DNA of 64,000 nt, taken from assembly GCA_963707275.1 (NCBI GenBank), contig CAVPPH010000013.1, positions 434,001-498,000 of the forward strand, written 5' to 3'. The stretch comes from JACKBK01 sp963707275. GTDB taxonomy: Bacteria > Chloroflexota > Anaerolineae > JAAEKA01. Positions within the stretch are counted from its first letter, which is position 1; each line of letters opens with the position of its first letter. Under the pieces are notes generated by a model that was not told where the DNA came from, made no database searches, and saw nothing but the letters and a program-made list of their open reading frames with translations. Shown here one piece after another: positions 24,295 to 32,890 of the stretch. A program made the translations under genes and the position numbers.

Positions 24295-25867
24295 CCAGGT
24301 TGCTGGTGGCGGCGCTGAAGCTGAACGCGGTGCCGCTGGCGCCGTCGGAGCGGACGAACTGCCAGGCAGCGCCGTCCCAGTAGCCGATGTCGGTCTTGTT
24401 GTCGCCGTCGAAGTCGGCCAGCAGACGCGCCGTGCTGCCGGTCACCGCCGCAGGCAGGTTGTTGCTGTATTCAGTGAAGCTGAGTTCGGTGCTGTATCCG
24501 TCGGAGTGCCAGATGCGCCACGAGGCAGTTGGCGTCTCGCCGTCTTGCTGCGCGGTGATCTGGTCGTCGTCCGGGGCGCTTGCTGGCGCGCTGTCGAGCG
24601 TGACTGTGTCGGTCAGGGGCTGTTCGTTGGTCACTGCCACGGAGGCTCGAATTTCCGGGTTGTCCAGTGTGTCGGTGTCCGTGACGGGCAGTTCCGCGGT
24701 CAAGGCTTCCGAGGCCTGAACGTCAGGCGTATCGACCGACTCCGGCGCGACTTGCTCGCCGCCGTCGCCCGAGGGCTCGTTGGCGACTGTCGAACTGCTC
24801 CAGCCGGCGACATCGGTCTTGCCGTCGCCGTCGAAGTCGCCGACCATCGCGTCGGCGGTGGCCCAGTCAGTGATGTTGTTGTCCACGACGCGGAAGGCTA
24901 CGGCCGGCGTCGTCAGGCTCGCGCCCAGATCGGTGGCGGCCCGGGTCGCGGCACGCGCCGGCGAGAGGCTGGCAGTCTGCGGCAGGTCGAGCAGGTTCCA
25001 TGGCGCGGGCGCGGGGCCGATCCATTGGCCTTGCTGGCTGGAGGAAAGCCGTTGCTCGCGGACCTTGAGCGAGCCGTCGGCGCTCTCCACCGACAGGAAC
25101 TGGCCGACCGGCACCACCAGCAGGTCGGATGACAGGTCGCAGTTCAGGTCGGCGCCGGCCGCGTAGGGGGCGGAGGCCGCCGCAGCCACGCCGCTGATCT
25201 CGGCCTGCACCGGCTGGTTGGTCGCCAGATCGGAGCGCCCGTGGTAGAGGAAGGCGCGTCCACCGGCGCTGGTGGAGCCGAGTAGCACGTCGTTGAGGCC
25301 GTCGGCGTTGACATCGCCCGGTGCGGCGATGAAGGCGTCGAAGGCGGTGCTGCCGCTGAAGGTCACGCTGGGCGACATGCCGGTGGTCCAGCCGCTGGTG
25401 CGACCGTAGACTACCTTGGGTGTGGTGCCGTCGCTGTAGGCGAAGTCAGGCAGCGTGTCGCCGTTGACGTCGCCCAGCGCGACGACCTGCGAACCGACGC
25501 CTGCGCTGCCCGGGAAGCTGGCGTCCGCGTAGGTTGCCGGGTTGAGCGGGCCGCTCACACCGGTTTGCCGCCATGTTGGCGGGCCGAGGAAGAGATAGAT
25601 CGCTGCGCCGCCGCCGAAGCTGTTGTTGGGATCGGCGACTACGAAGTCGTCATACTGGTCGTTGTTGACGTCGCCGACGCCGGTCGCGACCGCGCCGTTG
25701 CCGTCGAGCTGAATGGTCTCGATGGCGGGTGAACCGGTCGCGGCGTCAAGCTTCAGGATGCCAGCAGAGCTGGACTTGATTATCTTGCCGCTGGCCAGGT
25801 AGAGCCGCGCCGCGCCGTTGATGCCGGTCACGCCGAGCAGCAGGTCGTCGAAGCCGTCGCCGTCCAC
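23756..25867 (-). CDS. Giant protein B, piece 10: FG-GAP propeller and second FG-GAP block with acidic linker
   Basis: FG-GAP units DGDGFDDLLLGVTG, DVNNDQYDDFVVADP and DVNGDTLPDFAYSD complete the propeller. The conserved capping sequence GADLNCDLSSDLLVVP follows. The second FG-GAP/VCBS block begins GDFDGDGKTDVAGWSS and is split by a linker of about 90 residues rich in Asp, Glu, Thr and Pro before TASWRIWHSDGYS. It ends out of frame after about 24,238. Confidence 0.8.
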   Translation of the reverse strand: MDGDGFDDLLLGVTGINGAARLYLASGKIIKSSSAGILKLDAATGSPAIETIQLDGNGAVATGVGDVNNDQYDDFVVADPNNSFGGGAAIYLFLGPPTWRQTGVSGPLNPATYADASFPGSAGVGSQVVALGDVNGDTLPDFAYSDGTTPKVVYGRTSGWTTGMSPSVTFSGSTAFDAFIAAPGDVNADGLNDVLLGSTSAGGRAFLYHGRSDLATNQPVQAEISGVAAAASAPYAAGADLNCDLSSDLLVVPVGQFLSVESADGSLKVREQRLSSSQQGQWIGPAPAPWNLLDLPQTASLSPARAATRAATDLGASLTTPAVAFRVVDNNITDWATADAMVGDFDGDGKTDVAGWSSSTVANEPSGDGGEQVAPESVDTPDVQASEALTAELPVTDTDTLDNPEIRASVAVTNEQPLTDTVTLDSAPASAPDDDQITAQQDGETPTASWRIWHSDGYSTELSFTEYSNNLPAAVTGSTARLLADFDGDNKTDIGYWDGAAWQFVRSDGASGTAFSFSAATSNLGGVASGDTSQTFLGDFDGDLQERHRRLGRLSLGDLSVRRQRNDLQLHAGQQQPGCAVRQQRCGAGGRRLRRRRRHRRRVACLGQRQLGGVAIRRLVGRFADLPAGDRYQPWIRDHVLCPAHGRRFQRRRQGRRAGTLQQHGLLCLALPGQPQHRRSALPQSAGQRPPVRRHLPNQHPDR

Positions 25868-26795
25868 GTCGCCGGCGGGCGCCTGCCACGTGCCTGCCAG
25901 CCCGCTGGCGACAGTCAGCGTCTTGGCCTGAACCGCGCCGAGGCTCGGCCGGGCTTATGTTGGTGCCCAGGCTGCTGGTGCTGCCGTACACGACGTATGC
26001 CGACCGCTGCGACGGATCGCCGATCAGGATATCGTTCAATCCGTCGCTGTTGACGTCGCCAGCCGGGGCAATGTATTGGCCGAGCTGGCTGTTGGCGTTG
26101 ACGCCGGCAAAGGAAGTGGTGGCGTTGGCCAGCGCGGTCACATCGGGCGGCACCGGCCAGCCGCCAGGCTGGCCGTAGATGATCGAGATGCGGCCGGAAC
26201 TCGTCTTGCCGTTGACCGTGGCCGCCGGCATACCGACCGCCAGGTCGGCGTGCGCGTCGCTGTTGACGTCGCCCAGCCAGGCCACGGTCATGCCGACGGT
26301 GTCGGTGTACGCTTCCGGCATCAACTGCACCGTGGACGAGATCACGGCGTCGAGGGTGTTTTCCAGCGCCTGCGGGCGGGCCGGCAGCGGCACGTTGCCC
26401 TCGTCGTCGGCATGGCCCAGCAGTTCCACCGCCTGGCCAGCCGGCAGGTATGGCTGGTAGTTGGACCAGATGTCGGTGGGCGGCAGGGTGTCGATGATGA
26501 CGTCGAACGTGGTCGCGTCGCCGACCTGGCCAAGCGCGTCGACCGCCCGCACGGCGATGGTGTGGCTGCCGTAGGCCGCGTTGTTGACCGTCCACTTGTA
26601 ATAGGGTCGCGTGCGCCCGGCCGGCAGCACCGGCGGGTGCGGCGACGTGAAGATTTCTGAGTTGCTGACGTTGGTCCACGGCCGGCCGTCGATGCTGATC
26701 TGGATGAGTTGCAAGCCGGCGACCTGCGCGGCGCCCGACAGGGTGTCGTCGCCAGAGACGTAGAGTGTGACAAGGTTGCCGGTCAACTGCAACAC
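25746..26795 (-). CDS. Giant protein B, piece 9: Ig-like domains and start of FG-GAP propeller
   Basis: The frame is open upstream of this GTG start to about 27,120, where it encodes INSPASGAAIKG and an Ig-like domain. It then reads through DTLPPTDIWSNYQPYLPAG into FG-GAP units (WLGDVNSDAHADLAVGMPA, PAGDVNSDGLNDILIGDP). It breaks near 25,950. Confidence 0.75.
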   Translation of the reverse strand: MLQLTGNLVTLYVSGDDTLSGAAQVAGLQLIQISIDGRPWTNVSNSEIFTSPHPPVLPAGRTRPYYKWTVNNAAYGSHTIAVRAVDALGQVGDATTFDVIIDTLPPTDIWSNYQPYLPAGQAVELLGHADDEGNVPLPARPQALENTLDAVISSTVQLMPEAYTDTVGMTVAWLGDVNSDAHADLAVGMPAATVNGKTSSGRISIIYGQPGGWPVPPDVTALANATTSFAGVNANSQLGQYIAPAGDVNSDGLNDILIGDPSQRSAYVVYGSTSSLGTNISPAEPRRGSGQDADCRQRAGRHVAGARRRRGRRRLRRPAARRDRHQRRGAALPGQRQDNQVQLCWHPEA

Positions 26796-28051
26796 GCCGC
26801 CGGTGAAGTTGACCAGCCCGGCCGCGGGCGCGGTGTTGTCAACGATGACAGTCGCGGTGGCCGGGGTGGCCTGGACGTTGCCGGCATAGTCGGTGGCGCG
26901 GCTTTCGACCGTGTAGACGCCGTCGGCGGGCAGCGGCGTCCACGTCCAGCCCCACGAACCCGCGCCGGTCGCGTCCTGCCAGCCGCTGTCGTAGCTGTTG
27001 CCGGTGACACGTACCTCGACCTGTGTTGGCCACGAGGTTGGGTCGCTGGCCGTGCCGCCGATCGTGTAGGCTGTGCCTTTGATGGCCGCGCCGCTGGCCG
27101 GCGAGTTGATGACCGACGGTCGGCTGCGTCCATGTCCACCAGCACCGAGATGGTTTCGGTGATCGTCTTCTGCTCGCCGGCTACCACGTCGGAGTAGATC
27201 GCGGTGGCTAACAACGAGGTGACCTGGGAGGTGGTGATGTTGGGATCGACGTTGGTCGCCAGCGTCGAGGTCATGGCTTCCAGCGTGTACAGCGGGTTGG
27301 CTGACAGGTTCCAGCTCAAGCCGCTGGCGGTTTCACCTGGCGTGGGCGGGATGTAGCCGTCGCTGCCCGTTTGTGTGACCACCGTCGGCGTCACCAGCAC
27401 GCTGGTGGCGTAGTCGAGGGTCAGCGGGTGAACGATGCCCGCGGCCGTGGTGTTGTTGAGGTAGAGGGTCACGGTCAGCGGATCGCCGGCCTTGAGCACG
27501 CTGACGTGCGCGCCGTTGTGCACTACGCTGGGCTGGTTGGAAAGCTCCATCCAGGGCGCGGTGTTGGGAGCGTATGGGCTGAGGCCGGCCCGCTTTTCCT
27601 GGCCGTCCAGCAGGTGGTCGCCGTCGTAGTCACCTTTCAGCGGATCGGAGCAGGTGCGATAGTTGCCGGCCTGCGCCACCTGCCAGCCGCCAAGCTGCTG
27701 GCCATTGACGATGCGGCAGAGTTCCTCGCCGTCCAGCAGTCCGTCGCTGTCGGTATCGCTGATGACGACCGACGTGCCGGCAGTCAGCTCGTAGTAGTCG
27801 GTCAGCCCGTCGCCGTCGGTGTCAGCCTTAGTGGCATCGGTGCCCTTCGCATCTTTGGCCGACACCTCCCAGCCGTCGCTGAGGCCGTCGCCGTCCGAGT
27901 CCCAAAGCGTCGCGCAGGTGCTCGTTGCGTTGGCCGGCAGGCCATTCGTGCAGTCCGCCGTCTCCTGGCTGTTCAGCAGGCCGTCGTTGTCCACGTCGGC
28001 GTTGAAGTCCTGCTGCCACCGTCTGGCTGACCGGGTTGTACGCAGTTCCAT
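26783..28051 (-). CDS. Giant protein B, piece 8: second Asp-rich block and Ig-like domain
   Basis: In frame from about 28,035 to 27,125. It has a dense run of calcium-type loops (DVDNDGLLNSQE, DSDGDGLSDGWE, DTDGDGLTDYYE, DTDSDGLLDGEE, DYDGDHLLDGQE), then a conserved beta-rich stretch with PHTL-type motif HPLTLDYATSVL. Downstream of VLVDMDAA it is out of frame. Confidence 0.75.
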   Translation of the reverse strand: MELRTTRSARRWQQDFNADVDNDGLLNSQETADCTNGLPANATSTCATLWDSDGDGLSDGWEVSAKDAKGTDATKADTDGDGLTDYYELTAGTSVVISDTDSDGLLDGEELCRIVNGQQLGGWQVAQAGNYRTCSDPLKGDYDGDHLLDGQEKRAGLSPYAPNTAPWMELSNQPSVVHNGAHVSVLKAGDPLTVTLYLNNTTAAGIVHPLTLDYATSVLVTPTVVTQTGSDGYIPPTPGETASGLSWNLSANPLYTLEAMTSTLATNVDPNITTSQVTSLLATAIYSDVVAGEQKTITETISVLVDMDAADRRSSTRRPAARPSKAQPTRSAARPATQPRGQHRSRYVSPATATTAAGRTRPARVRGAGRGRRCPPTASTRSKAAPPTMPATSRPPRPPRLSSLTTPRPRPGWSTSPAACCS

Positions 28052-28731
28052 GCCACCAGGCCGTCCAGCGTGTTGGGCAGCACGTCGAAGTAGAAGTAGG
28101 AGTACTTGTCCGAATCCTGATTGGGGCCTTTGCTGTAATTGGTTTTAACGTCGCAGGTGTAGCCGATGACGTCCCAGTAGCAGGCCTCGTAGCGCAGGTT
28201 CGCCTCGATGGTAGTCGTTACAGGGATCGCCGTGTTGCGTCCGGATGCGTACGTGTCGCTGATCGTCTGGCCGCCGAACTTGAAAGTCAAGCTGGTCGTC
28301 GGGGTGTGACAGTATTTGGTCACCTTGTTGTCGGCAACGTCGCAGTAGGCAGAGGCGTCACCGCTCTCACCGATCACGTTGGGTGTGTTGGCGGCATAGT
28401 AGTTCGCCAAATAGCCAGGTGTATTGTCGATGGTGTCCCAGCGCGCGAACCCCCAACTGTTCGTCACGTCGTCTGCGTTTCCGCTTCGGTTGTTGGTTGC
28501 CCCATAGGTGTTCGCCTTGTCGGGGTTGGCAACGATGGTCGTGGTGATGGAGGTGGTGATGAACCCCCACGTCTGGAACATCGGTCCGGTGGTGGGCGCG
28601 GAGGCGTCACCGCTGTTGCCGCCCGAACTGCCCAGCGTCACCTGAAGTTGCCCGCTTTGCACGCCTGTGCCGTCGTTGGGGATCTTGGCCAGCAGTGCGT
28701 ACTTGAATACCTCGTTGGTCAGCCATTCCAT
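27973..28731 (-). CDS. Giant protein B, piece 7: ectodomain after the membrane cluster
   Basis: EWLTNEVFKYALLAKIPNDG begins the outside portion. The conserved pair NLRYEACYWDVIGYTC and FYFDVLPNTLDGLVAWN appears in each paralogue before the second Asp-rich block. The frame breaks near 28,035. Confidence 0.75.
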   Translation of the reverse strand: MEWLTNEVFKYALLAKIPNDGTGVQSGQLQVTLGSSGGNSGDASAPTTGPMFQTWGFITTSITTTIVANPDKANTYGATNNRSGNADDVTNSWGFARWDTIDNTPGYLANYYAANTPNVIGESGDASAYCDVADNKVTKYCHTPTTSLTFKFGGQTISDTYASGRNTAIPVTTTIEANLRYEACYWDVIGYTCDVKTNYSKGPNQDSDKYSYFYFDVLPNTLDGLVAWNCVQPGQPDGGSRTSTPTWTTTAC

Positions 28732-29224
28732 CGCATCGGCGTATTGCGACGCCGGGTTCCAGTTGCCCGGTGGCGATACCCCAGATGAGCCAGATCACGA
28801 CGTAGATTGCCAGCTCGATCAGCAGGCCGTAGCCGGTGCCTGCGATATAGATCAGGATTAGCGTGAGGACCAACTGCGCGAGGGCGACAATGGTGGCAGC
28901 CTCGGCCTGGCCCTTGGACTCGCTCTTCTGGATGCCCGACAGCCCGTTGTTGGCGTAGGAGACCCAGGTGATGACGATGATGATCACCGTGACCGCGACG
29001 GCCACCGCCGCGCCGGCCACCTTGGCCCACATGCTGGCGCTGGCGCCGGTCGCCGCGTCCTCGACGAAGTCCTGGCTGATCTCCGATTCCTCGGCGATTG
29101 CGCTCAGCCGCTGCCGGCCCGCGACCTCGGACACGTCGCTGCTCAGGTCTTCCAGCACATCGAAGTCGTCGTCTCTCGACGACAGCGTCCGAGAGCTCGG
29201 GGTCGTCAGGCGCGGGCTCGACAT
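28607..29224 (-). CDS. Giant protein B, piece 6: central membrane helices
   Basis: From about 29,177 (RDDDFDVLEDLSSDV). Two or three strongly hydrophobic helices follow, including VAGAAVAVAVTVIIIVITWV and LIELAIYVVIWLIWGIA. A homopolymer GGG near 28,767 shifts the frame; reading it as GG gives the expected GNWNPASQYADAMEW. Confidence 0.75.
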   Translation of the reverse strand: MSSPRLTTPSSRTLSSRDDDFDVLEDLSSDVSEVAGRQRLSAIAEESEISQDFVEDAATGASASMWAKVAGAAVAVAVTVIIIVITWVSYANNGLSGIQKSESKGQAEAATIVALAQLVLTLILIYIAGTGYGLLIELAIYVVIWLIWGIATGQLEPGVAIRRCDGMADQRGIQVRTAGQDPQRRHRRAKRATSGDAGQFGRQQR

Positions 29225-30380
29225 TGCCCGCTGGGTTCACGGGCTTGCTGAACCACCCGCCTACCTTGTTCACTATCCATCTGCCCATTTTGAACAGCTT
29301 CGTCAGCAATCCCGGGATCATGTAGCGCACGAGAAAAATCCCGCCGATATAGCCGGTTCCGAGCAGTGTCAGGGTGGCTGACCAGTCGCGCATGCCATCC
29401 AGCGTGCCGCGCGTGTCCACGGCCAGGAAGAACGAATCCAGGTCGTATACCTTGCGCACGTAGTCCGGCATGGTGTAGGTCTCGAAATCGATCAGCCAGC
29501 CGAAACCGGCCTCCGATGCCGCGGCCACGATCGCCGGCTGTCCGTTGATGGCAACGATGTTCGAGCGCCCGAAATAATAGACCATGAAAAGCTGCTGCAC
29601 CATGCTGAAGTAGCGCTGCGTGGCCTGGCTGGGATAGCGGCGACTGAGTTCACCCAACGCCGACTGGTAGGGCTGGTCGGACGGCGACGCCAGCGGCAGC
29701 GCCTGCCACCCCGACTGGCCATCGCTGCCGGTCGCGCACGCGTAGGTGGTCAACTGCGTCTGGTGCATGGTCGCCATCGGCACGTTGGAGAGCGACGCGG
29801 ACAGGGCAAGAACAACGCCAGCGTCCTGCTTGGTCATGTTCAGCAGGTCTTTGCCGCCGCTGGTTTCCTGGTAGGCGAGGGCCAGCGTCGGTGTAAGCTG
29901 ATTACTGGCGGTGACTGCACAATCGACGTAGTGTTCGTTGAGCATTTCCAGAGTTGTGGTCGTGTTCGTCGTCGCCAGCGCCTCGTCGCGGTGCGGATAG
30001 GTGCCCGTCAGCACGTGCATGATGGACGGCGTGATGCCCCAGGTGGTGGTGATGGGCTGGTTCTGAGCGGGGTTCGTGAAGTTTAGCGCCAGCTCGCTGA
30101 TCGCGGTATCGGTGTACAGGTAGGTGCCTGCCAGCCCTGCCGACATGAGCTGCATCAGTACCTTGTCCTCGTCGGGGACGTTGGGGTTTGTGCTGACTTG
30201 CGGCACGTTGGTGCCGGTGCCGAACAGGCCGACCTGCACGTCCTGGATCTGTGTGATGCTGACGCCGGTAAGCTGCACCTCATCCTCCAGGTAAGAGGCG
30301 ACAATAGACTCCTCCGTCAGCACGCAGCCTCCCGAATCGTCACAGGTGCAATTCGGATCGCCGGCCTGGCAGCCGGCCAC
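28719..30380 (-). CDS. Giant protein B, piece 5: conserved ectodomain before the membrane cluster
   Basis: The frame is open upstream of the first Met to about 30,472. The Cys-rich CQAGDPNCTCDDSGGCVL is followed by VQLTGVSITQIQDVQVGLFG and by TYPHRDEALATTNTTTTLE, both recognisable in the paralogues. A membrane-associated segment (YIGGIFLVRYMIPGLL) comes before the break near 29,177. Confidence 0.75.
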   Translation of the reverse strand: MAGCQAGDPNCTCDDSGGCVLTEESIVASYLEDEVQLTGVSITQIQDVQVGLFGTGTNVPQVSTNPNVPDEDKVLMQLMSAGLAGTYLYTDTAISELALNFTNPAQNQPITTTWGITPSIMHVLTGTYPHRDEALATTNTTTTLEMLNEHYVDCAVTASNQLTPTLALAYQETSGGKDLLNMTKQDAGVVLALSASLSNVPMATMHQTQLTTYACATGSDGQSGWQALPLASPSDQPYQSALGELSRRYPSQATQRYFSMVQQLFMVYYFGRSNIVAINGQPAIVAAASEAGFGWLIDFETYTMPDYVRKVYDLDSFFLAVDTRGTLDGMRDWSATLTLLGTGYIGGIFLVRYMIPGLLTKLFKMGRWIVNKVGGWFSKPVNPAGNVEPAPDDPELSDAVVERRRLRCAGRPEQRRVRGRGPAAAERNRRGIGDQPGLRRGRGDRRQRQHVGQGGRRGGGRRGHGDHHRHHLGLLRQQRAVGHPEERVQGPGRGCHHCRPRAVGPHANPDLYRRHRLRPADRAGNLRRDLAHLGYRHRATGTRRRNTPMRWNG

Positions 30381-30465
30381 CGCCTGGTCCAGGGCAGCCT
30401 GCGTCAGCCAGCGGATCCGGCCGTTGGCCAGCAGCGGCGAGCTGGAGATGACGTTCTGGGCTTCG

Positions 30466-31302
30466 TCAGCACGTCAGCGCAATGCGCGCGGCATAGGCGT
30501 AGATCTTGCCGGCCGACTCGACGGTCTGCAACGGCACCCACAAACTGTAGCAGTTGACCGTGTTCGAGCCGGTGGTGCAGGAGTTGCGCGCGCTGATCCC
30601 ATATTCCAGGCTCAGGGTCGGCGAGATCTGGCTTTCCACCTCGAGCACCGGGATAAGCTGCATGTCGTCGGTCGAGTTGTTGAGGTCCTGGATCTGGCCC
30701 AGGCTATCCGCCGGCCAGTCCAGCGTCGTCAGGCTGTAGCGCAGGTGGTCGGTGATCGGCCGCATCTGGATGTCGATGTACAGCGAGTTGCCGGCCTGCG
30801 GTCCGCTGATGGTCAACTGGAACTGCTTTCGATACGGCTCGACCGCGAACGGCGAGATGTCGTTCCCGTCAGGTACACCGTCGCCGTCGTTGTCGTCGTC
30901 CCACAGGTTGGGCACGCCGTCATGGTCGAAGTCGATGAAATTGACGAAGTCGTCACCGGTGAGGGTCGGCTTCCACTCGTCGCCGTCATCCATGCCGTCG
31001 CCGTTGCTGTCTGAGGACAACGGATTGCCTCGTCCACGTCTGGTTGTTGTAAACAAAGCCCTCGACCTCCACGGTGTCTGTGATGCCGTCGTAGTCGCTG
31101 TCAACGTTGCTGTAGTCGGTGCCCAGGCACCACTCGGTCTCGTTGAGCAGGCCGTCGCCGTCCGAATCGTCGCCCGGTAGGATGTCGCTGTAGAGGCTGC
31201 GGCAGTCCTGCAGGTCGGTCGTGTCAACGGCACGCGGCGCGAGATCGGTTTGCCAGCGCGCGATGTAGTCCTGCAAGCCGGTCGTTCCACCCTGCAGTGC
31301 AC
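30466..31302 (-). CDS. Giant protein B, piece 4: Asp-rich repeats and LDWP domain
   Basis: In frame only from about 31,032 (NPLSSDSNGDGMDDGDEW) to about 30,472. DHDGVPNLWDDDNDGDGV is a calcium-type repeat, and LDWPADSLGQIQDLNNS is the conserved block also seen in A, C and D. Confidence 0.75.
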   Translation of the reverse strand: MHCRVERPACRTTSRAGKPISRRVPLTRPTCRTAAASTATSYRATIRTATACSTRPSGAWAPTTATLTATTTASQTPWRSRALFTTTRRGRGNPLSSDSNGDGMDDGDEWKPTLTGDDFVNFIDFDHDGVPNLWDDDNDGDGVPDGNDISPFAVEPYRKQFQLTISGPQAGNSLYIDIQMRPITDHLRYSLTTLDWPADSLGQIQDLNNSTDDMQLIPVLEVESQISPTLSLEYGISARNSCTTGSNTVNCYSLWVPLQTVESAGKIYAYAARIALTC

Positions 31303-31552
31303 CCACGTCCTGCAACGCTTCGGCCAGCGGCGCGGCCTCGGCAGTGCGGTCGAAGCGAATCAGCCGCCCCGCCTCCAGCAGTGGCTGCGAGACCATCGTC
31401 AGCACCAGCGCGCTCACCACGCCGACGTAGAGCGACCGCCGTCGTTGCTGCGTGCCCAGGACGGTCAACGCCAGCGCGCCCAGGAGAACGGCCAGCGCCA
31501 GCATCCCAACGCGGCGCAACGGCTGCTGGATTGGCGCCAGCAGATGACCCAC
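30986..31552 (-). CDS. Giant protein B, piece 3: transmembrane hairpin and first Asp-rich repeats
   Basis: Begins QLTVGHLL just upstream of the first Met. Two hydrophobic helices flank QRRRSLYV, the basic cytoplasmic turn. A loop then leads to DDSDGDGLLNETEWCLGTDY and DSDYDGITDTVE, calcium-type repeats. The frame breaks near 31,032. Confidence 0.75.
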   Translation of the reverse strand: MGHLLAPIQQPLRRVGMLALAVLLGALALTVLGTQQRRRSLYVGVVSALVLTMVSQPLLEAGRLIRFDRTAEAAPLAEALQDVGALQGGTTGLQDYIARWQTDLAPRAVDTTDLQDCRSLYSDILPGDDSDGDGLLNETEWCLGTDYSNVDSDYDGITDTVEVEGFVYNNQTWTRQSVVLRQQRRRHG

Positions 31553-32078
31553 GGTGAGCTGTCGCGGCGCTTACCTGGGCGCGCAGCGGCGCCAGCCAGT
31601 TGCCGGTCGTGGAACTGGCTGGCGCAGTAGAATCGACGCCATCGGGCAGCACGAGGCCGCTGCCATCACCGGCCGGCTGGGGCACCTTGATCGGCGCAAT
31701 CGGGTCGTTGTAGCGCGAAAAATCGACCACCATGTGTAGACGGGCATCGGCGCGTTCCGTCGCATTGGGCAGGTTAATGTCCAGGATCTGACGGCGCGGC
31801 AGGCCGTTCCCGTCCACCCACAACTCGCCGGCCCCGCTCATGGCCTGAAGGGCAGGGCTGGCCTGGATCTGTGCACCTTGGGGCAGTTGGGCGGCCAATG
31901 TCGCCTGGGCACGCTGGCGCTGGTACTCGGCGAACGCCGGACCGTCGAGGTTGAAGGTGTAACGGCGCAGCACGCCGTCGGCAGTGGACACCGGATCGCC
32001 CTCGACCACGTCAGTCGCCGCGGCCAGATAGCCCAGATAGTCGCCGCCCGGCGCAGACGCCGCCCAGCGGATCCTCAA
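31224..32078 (-). CDS. Giant protein B, piece 2: LolA/LppX-like domain
   Basis: In frame from about 32,060 (ASAPGGDYLGYLAAA) to about 31,557. It carries the family signature GAGELWVDGNGLPRRQIL, shared with all four paralogues. The residues after SAATAH are out of frame. Confidence 0.75.
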   Translation of the reverse strand: MRIRWAASAPGGDYLGYLAAATDVVEGDPVSTADGVLRRYTFNLDGPAFAEYQRQRAQATLAAQLPQGAQIQASPALQAMSGAGELWVDGNGLPRRQILDINLPNATERADARLHMVVDFSRYNDPIAPIKVPQPAGDGSGLVLPDGVDSTAPASSTTGNWLAPLRAQVSAATAHRGSSAGANPAAVAPRWDAGAGRSPGRAGVDRPGHAATTAVALRRRGERAGADDGLAATAGGGAADSLRPHCRGRAAGRSVAGRGCTAGWNDRLAGLHRALANRSRAACR

Positions 32079-32478
32079 CGATCTGCCAGCGCCCGTTGTA
32101 GCCGATGTATGCTCTCGTTCCCGCCAGAATCAGCTCGACCGGCCTCTCCGTGCCCGCGTAGAGTAGCAGGCGAGCGCGCGACTCGTCGCCGCTGTCCAGG
32201 CGTGTCGCCCTTGTCATGTCGCCTAGCACGCGCATGGCTGAGGTCTGGTCGCCCTTGCCGGCGTTGCTGTGCATTGCCTTGGGGATCAGCGTTTGCTCCA
32301 CGTCGGCCACCATGTGATAGCTGGCCTGGGCATGCGCTTCGGCAAAGACACCGGCCAGTCTCTCCTGCGGCGACGGCGGCGCGGCGCTGGTCAGGGCCAG
32401 CCCAAGGGTGCTCGTGATCGCCAACATGACCAGGAACGGAACGAAGAGCATCAGTTTGCGGCGGTGTGACGAAGACAT
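32011..32478 (-). CDS. Giant protein B, piece 1: signal peptide and start of LolA-like domain
   Basis: SSSHRRKLML plus a long hydrophobic run forms a signal peptide ending near LTSAAPP. The LolA/LppX-like domain begins with SYHMVADVEQTLIPK and continues to IVEDPLGG, where the frame breaks near 32,060. Confidence 0.75.
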   Translation of the reverse strand: MSSSHRRKLMLFVPFLVMLAITSTLGLALTSAAPPSPQERLAGVFAEAHAQASYHMVADVEQTLIPKAMHSNAGKGDQTSAMRVLGDMTRATRLDSGDESRARLLLYAGTERPVELILAGTRAYIGYNGRWQIVEDPLGGVCAGRRLSGLSGRGD

Positions 32479-32572
32479 TGGAAACCTCACAGTTCTTGTG
32501 TGAAACAGTCGGTGGCTCCAGGACCGGTAGTCCCGGCCAGTGCGCGTGGGCTCCGGCTGTGGTTGGCGTCAA

Positions 32573-32628
32573 GTATAGCAGTCAATCGTATCAGGATCGC
32601 ATCAAGCCAGGCGCGTCCGCGTATCAGC
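32573..32628 (-). promoter_or_regulatory. Promoter of giant gene B with 11-bp direct repeats
   Basis: Box 1 CTGATACGCGG (32,628-32,618), a non-matching 11-bp unit (32,617-32,607), box 3 TTGATGCGATC (32,606-32,596), box 4 CTGATACGATT (32,595-32,585), a 6-bp gap and -10 TATACT (32,578-32,573). Boxes 3, 4 and the -10 are identical to those of gene A. The -10 lies 95 bases from the ATG, against 94 in A, so leader length is conserved as well. Confidence 0.65.
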
Positions 32629-32760
32629 CCCCGCGATTCTGCGAACATCTCGCAGTCGGCCCAGTGCGTCGAATCTACTGTCTGAAGCTACTAAGGCCCT
32701 ACGGGGCCCGGGTAGCGAGATCCCAGCGGCCGATGAATCTCAAGAAATGGTTTCGACAAC

Positions 32761-32872
32761 AGCCCGCCCGACCGTAAAACGGATCGGGCTACAAGGTGAA
32801 AGCCCTATCCGGGCTAGGATCCAGGCCCGAAGGGCCTTCCACATTGTAGCCGGACGGCTTTCAGCCTCCGGC
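32761..32872. repeat. Cluster of four small hairpins between genes C and B
   Basis: Four successive inverted repeats: AGCCCG with CGGGCT (32,761-32,790), AGCCC with GGGCT (32,801-32,815), AGGCCC with GGGCCT (32,823-32,837) and GCCGGACGGCT with AGCCTCCGGC (32,849-32,872). This looks like a REP-like or folded-RNA element. No coding is apparent in 32,640-32,890. Confidence 0.55.
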
Positions 32873-32890
32873 GGGTCTGGTTTTCGCGTC

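Larger units (their letters stand above)
17698..32478 (-). other. Giant gene B, reconstructed: mosaic surface protein of about 4,930 residues
   Basis: Eleven pieces join at about 32,060, 31,557, 31,032, 30,472, 29,177, 28,767, 28,035, 27,125, 25,950 and 24,238. Architecture as in A, with FG-GAP propeller at about 26,290-25,130, second FG-GAP/VCBS block at about 24,830-23,700, three Cys-headed beta-helix modules at about 23,670-21,170, CBM9-like sandwich at about 19,640-19,080, and a tail ending KYWLPLVQE. Start: ATG at 32,478 preceded by GTGAGG; an in-frame GTG 12 bases earlier overlaps that ribosome-binding site and is less likely. At 24,238 there is one extra base against copy C, and at 28,767 a GGG that restores frame if read GG. 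It is the closest relative of C. An acidic linker of about 90 residues (24,790-24,520) interrupts the second FG-GAP block. Confidence 0.85.
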
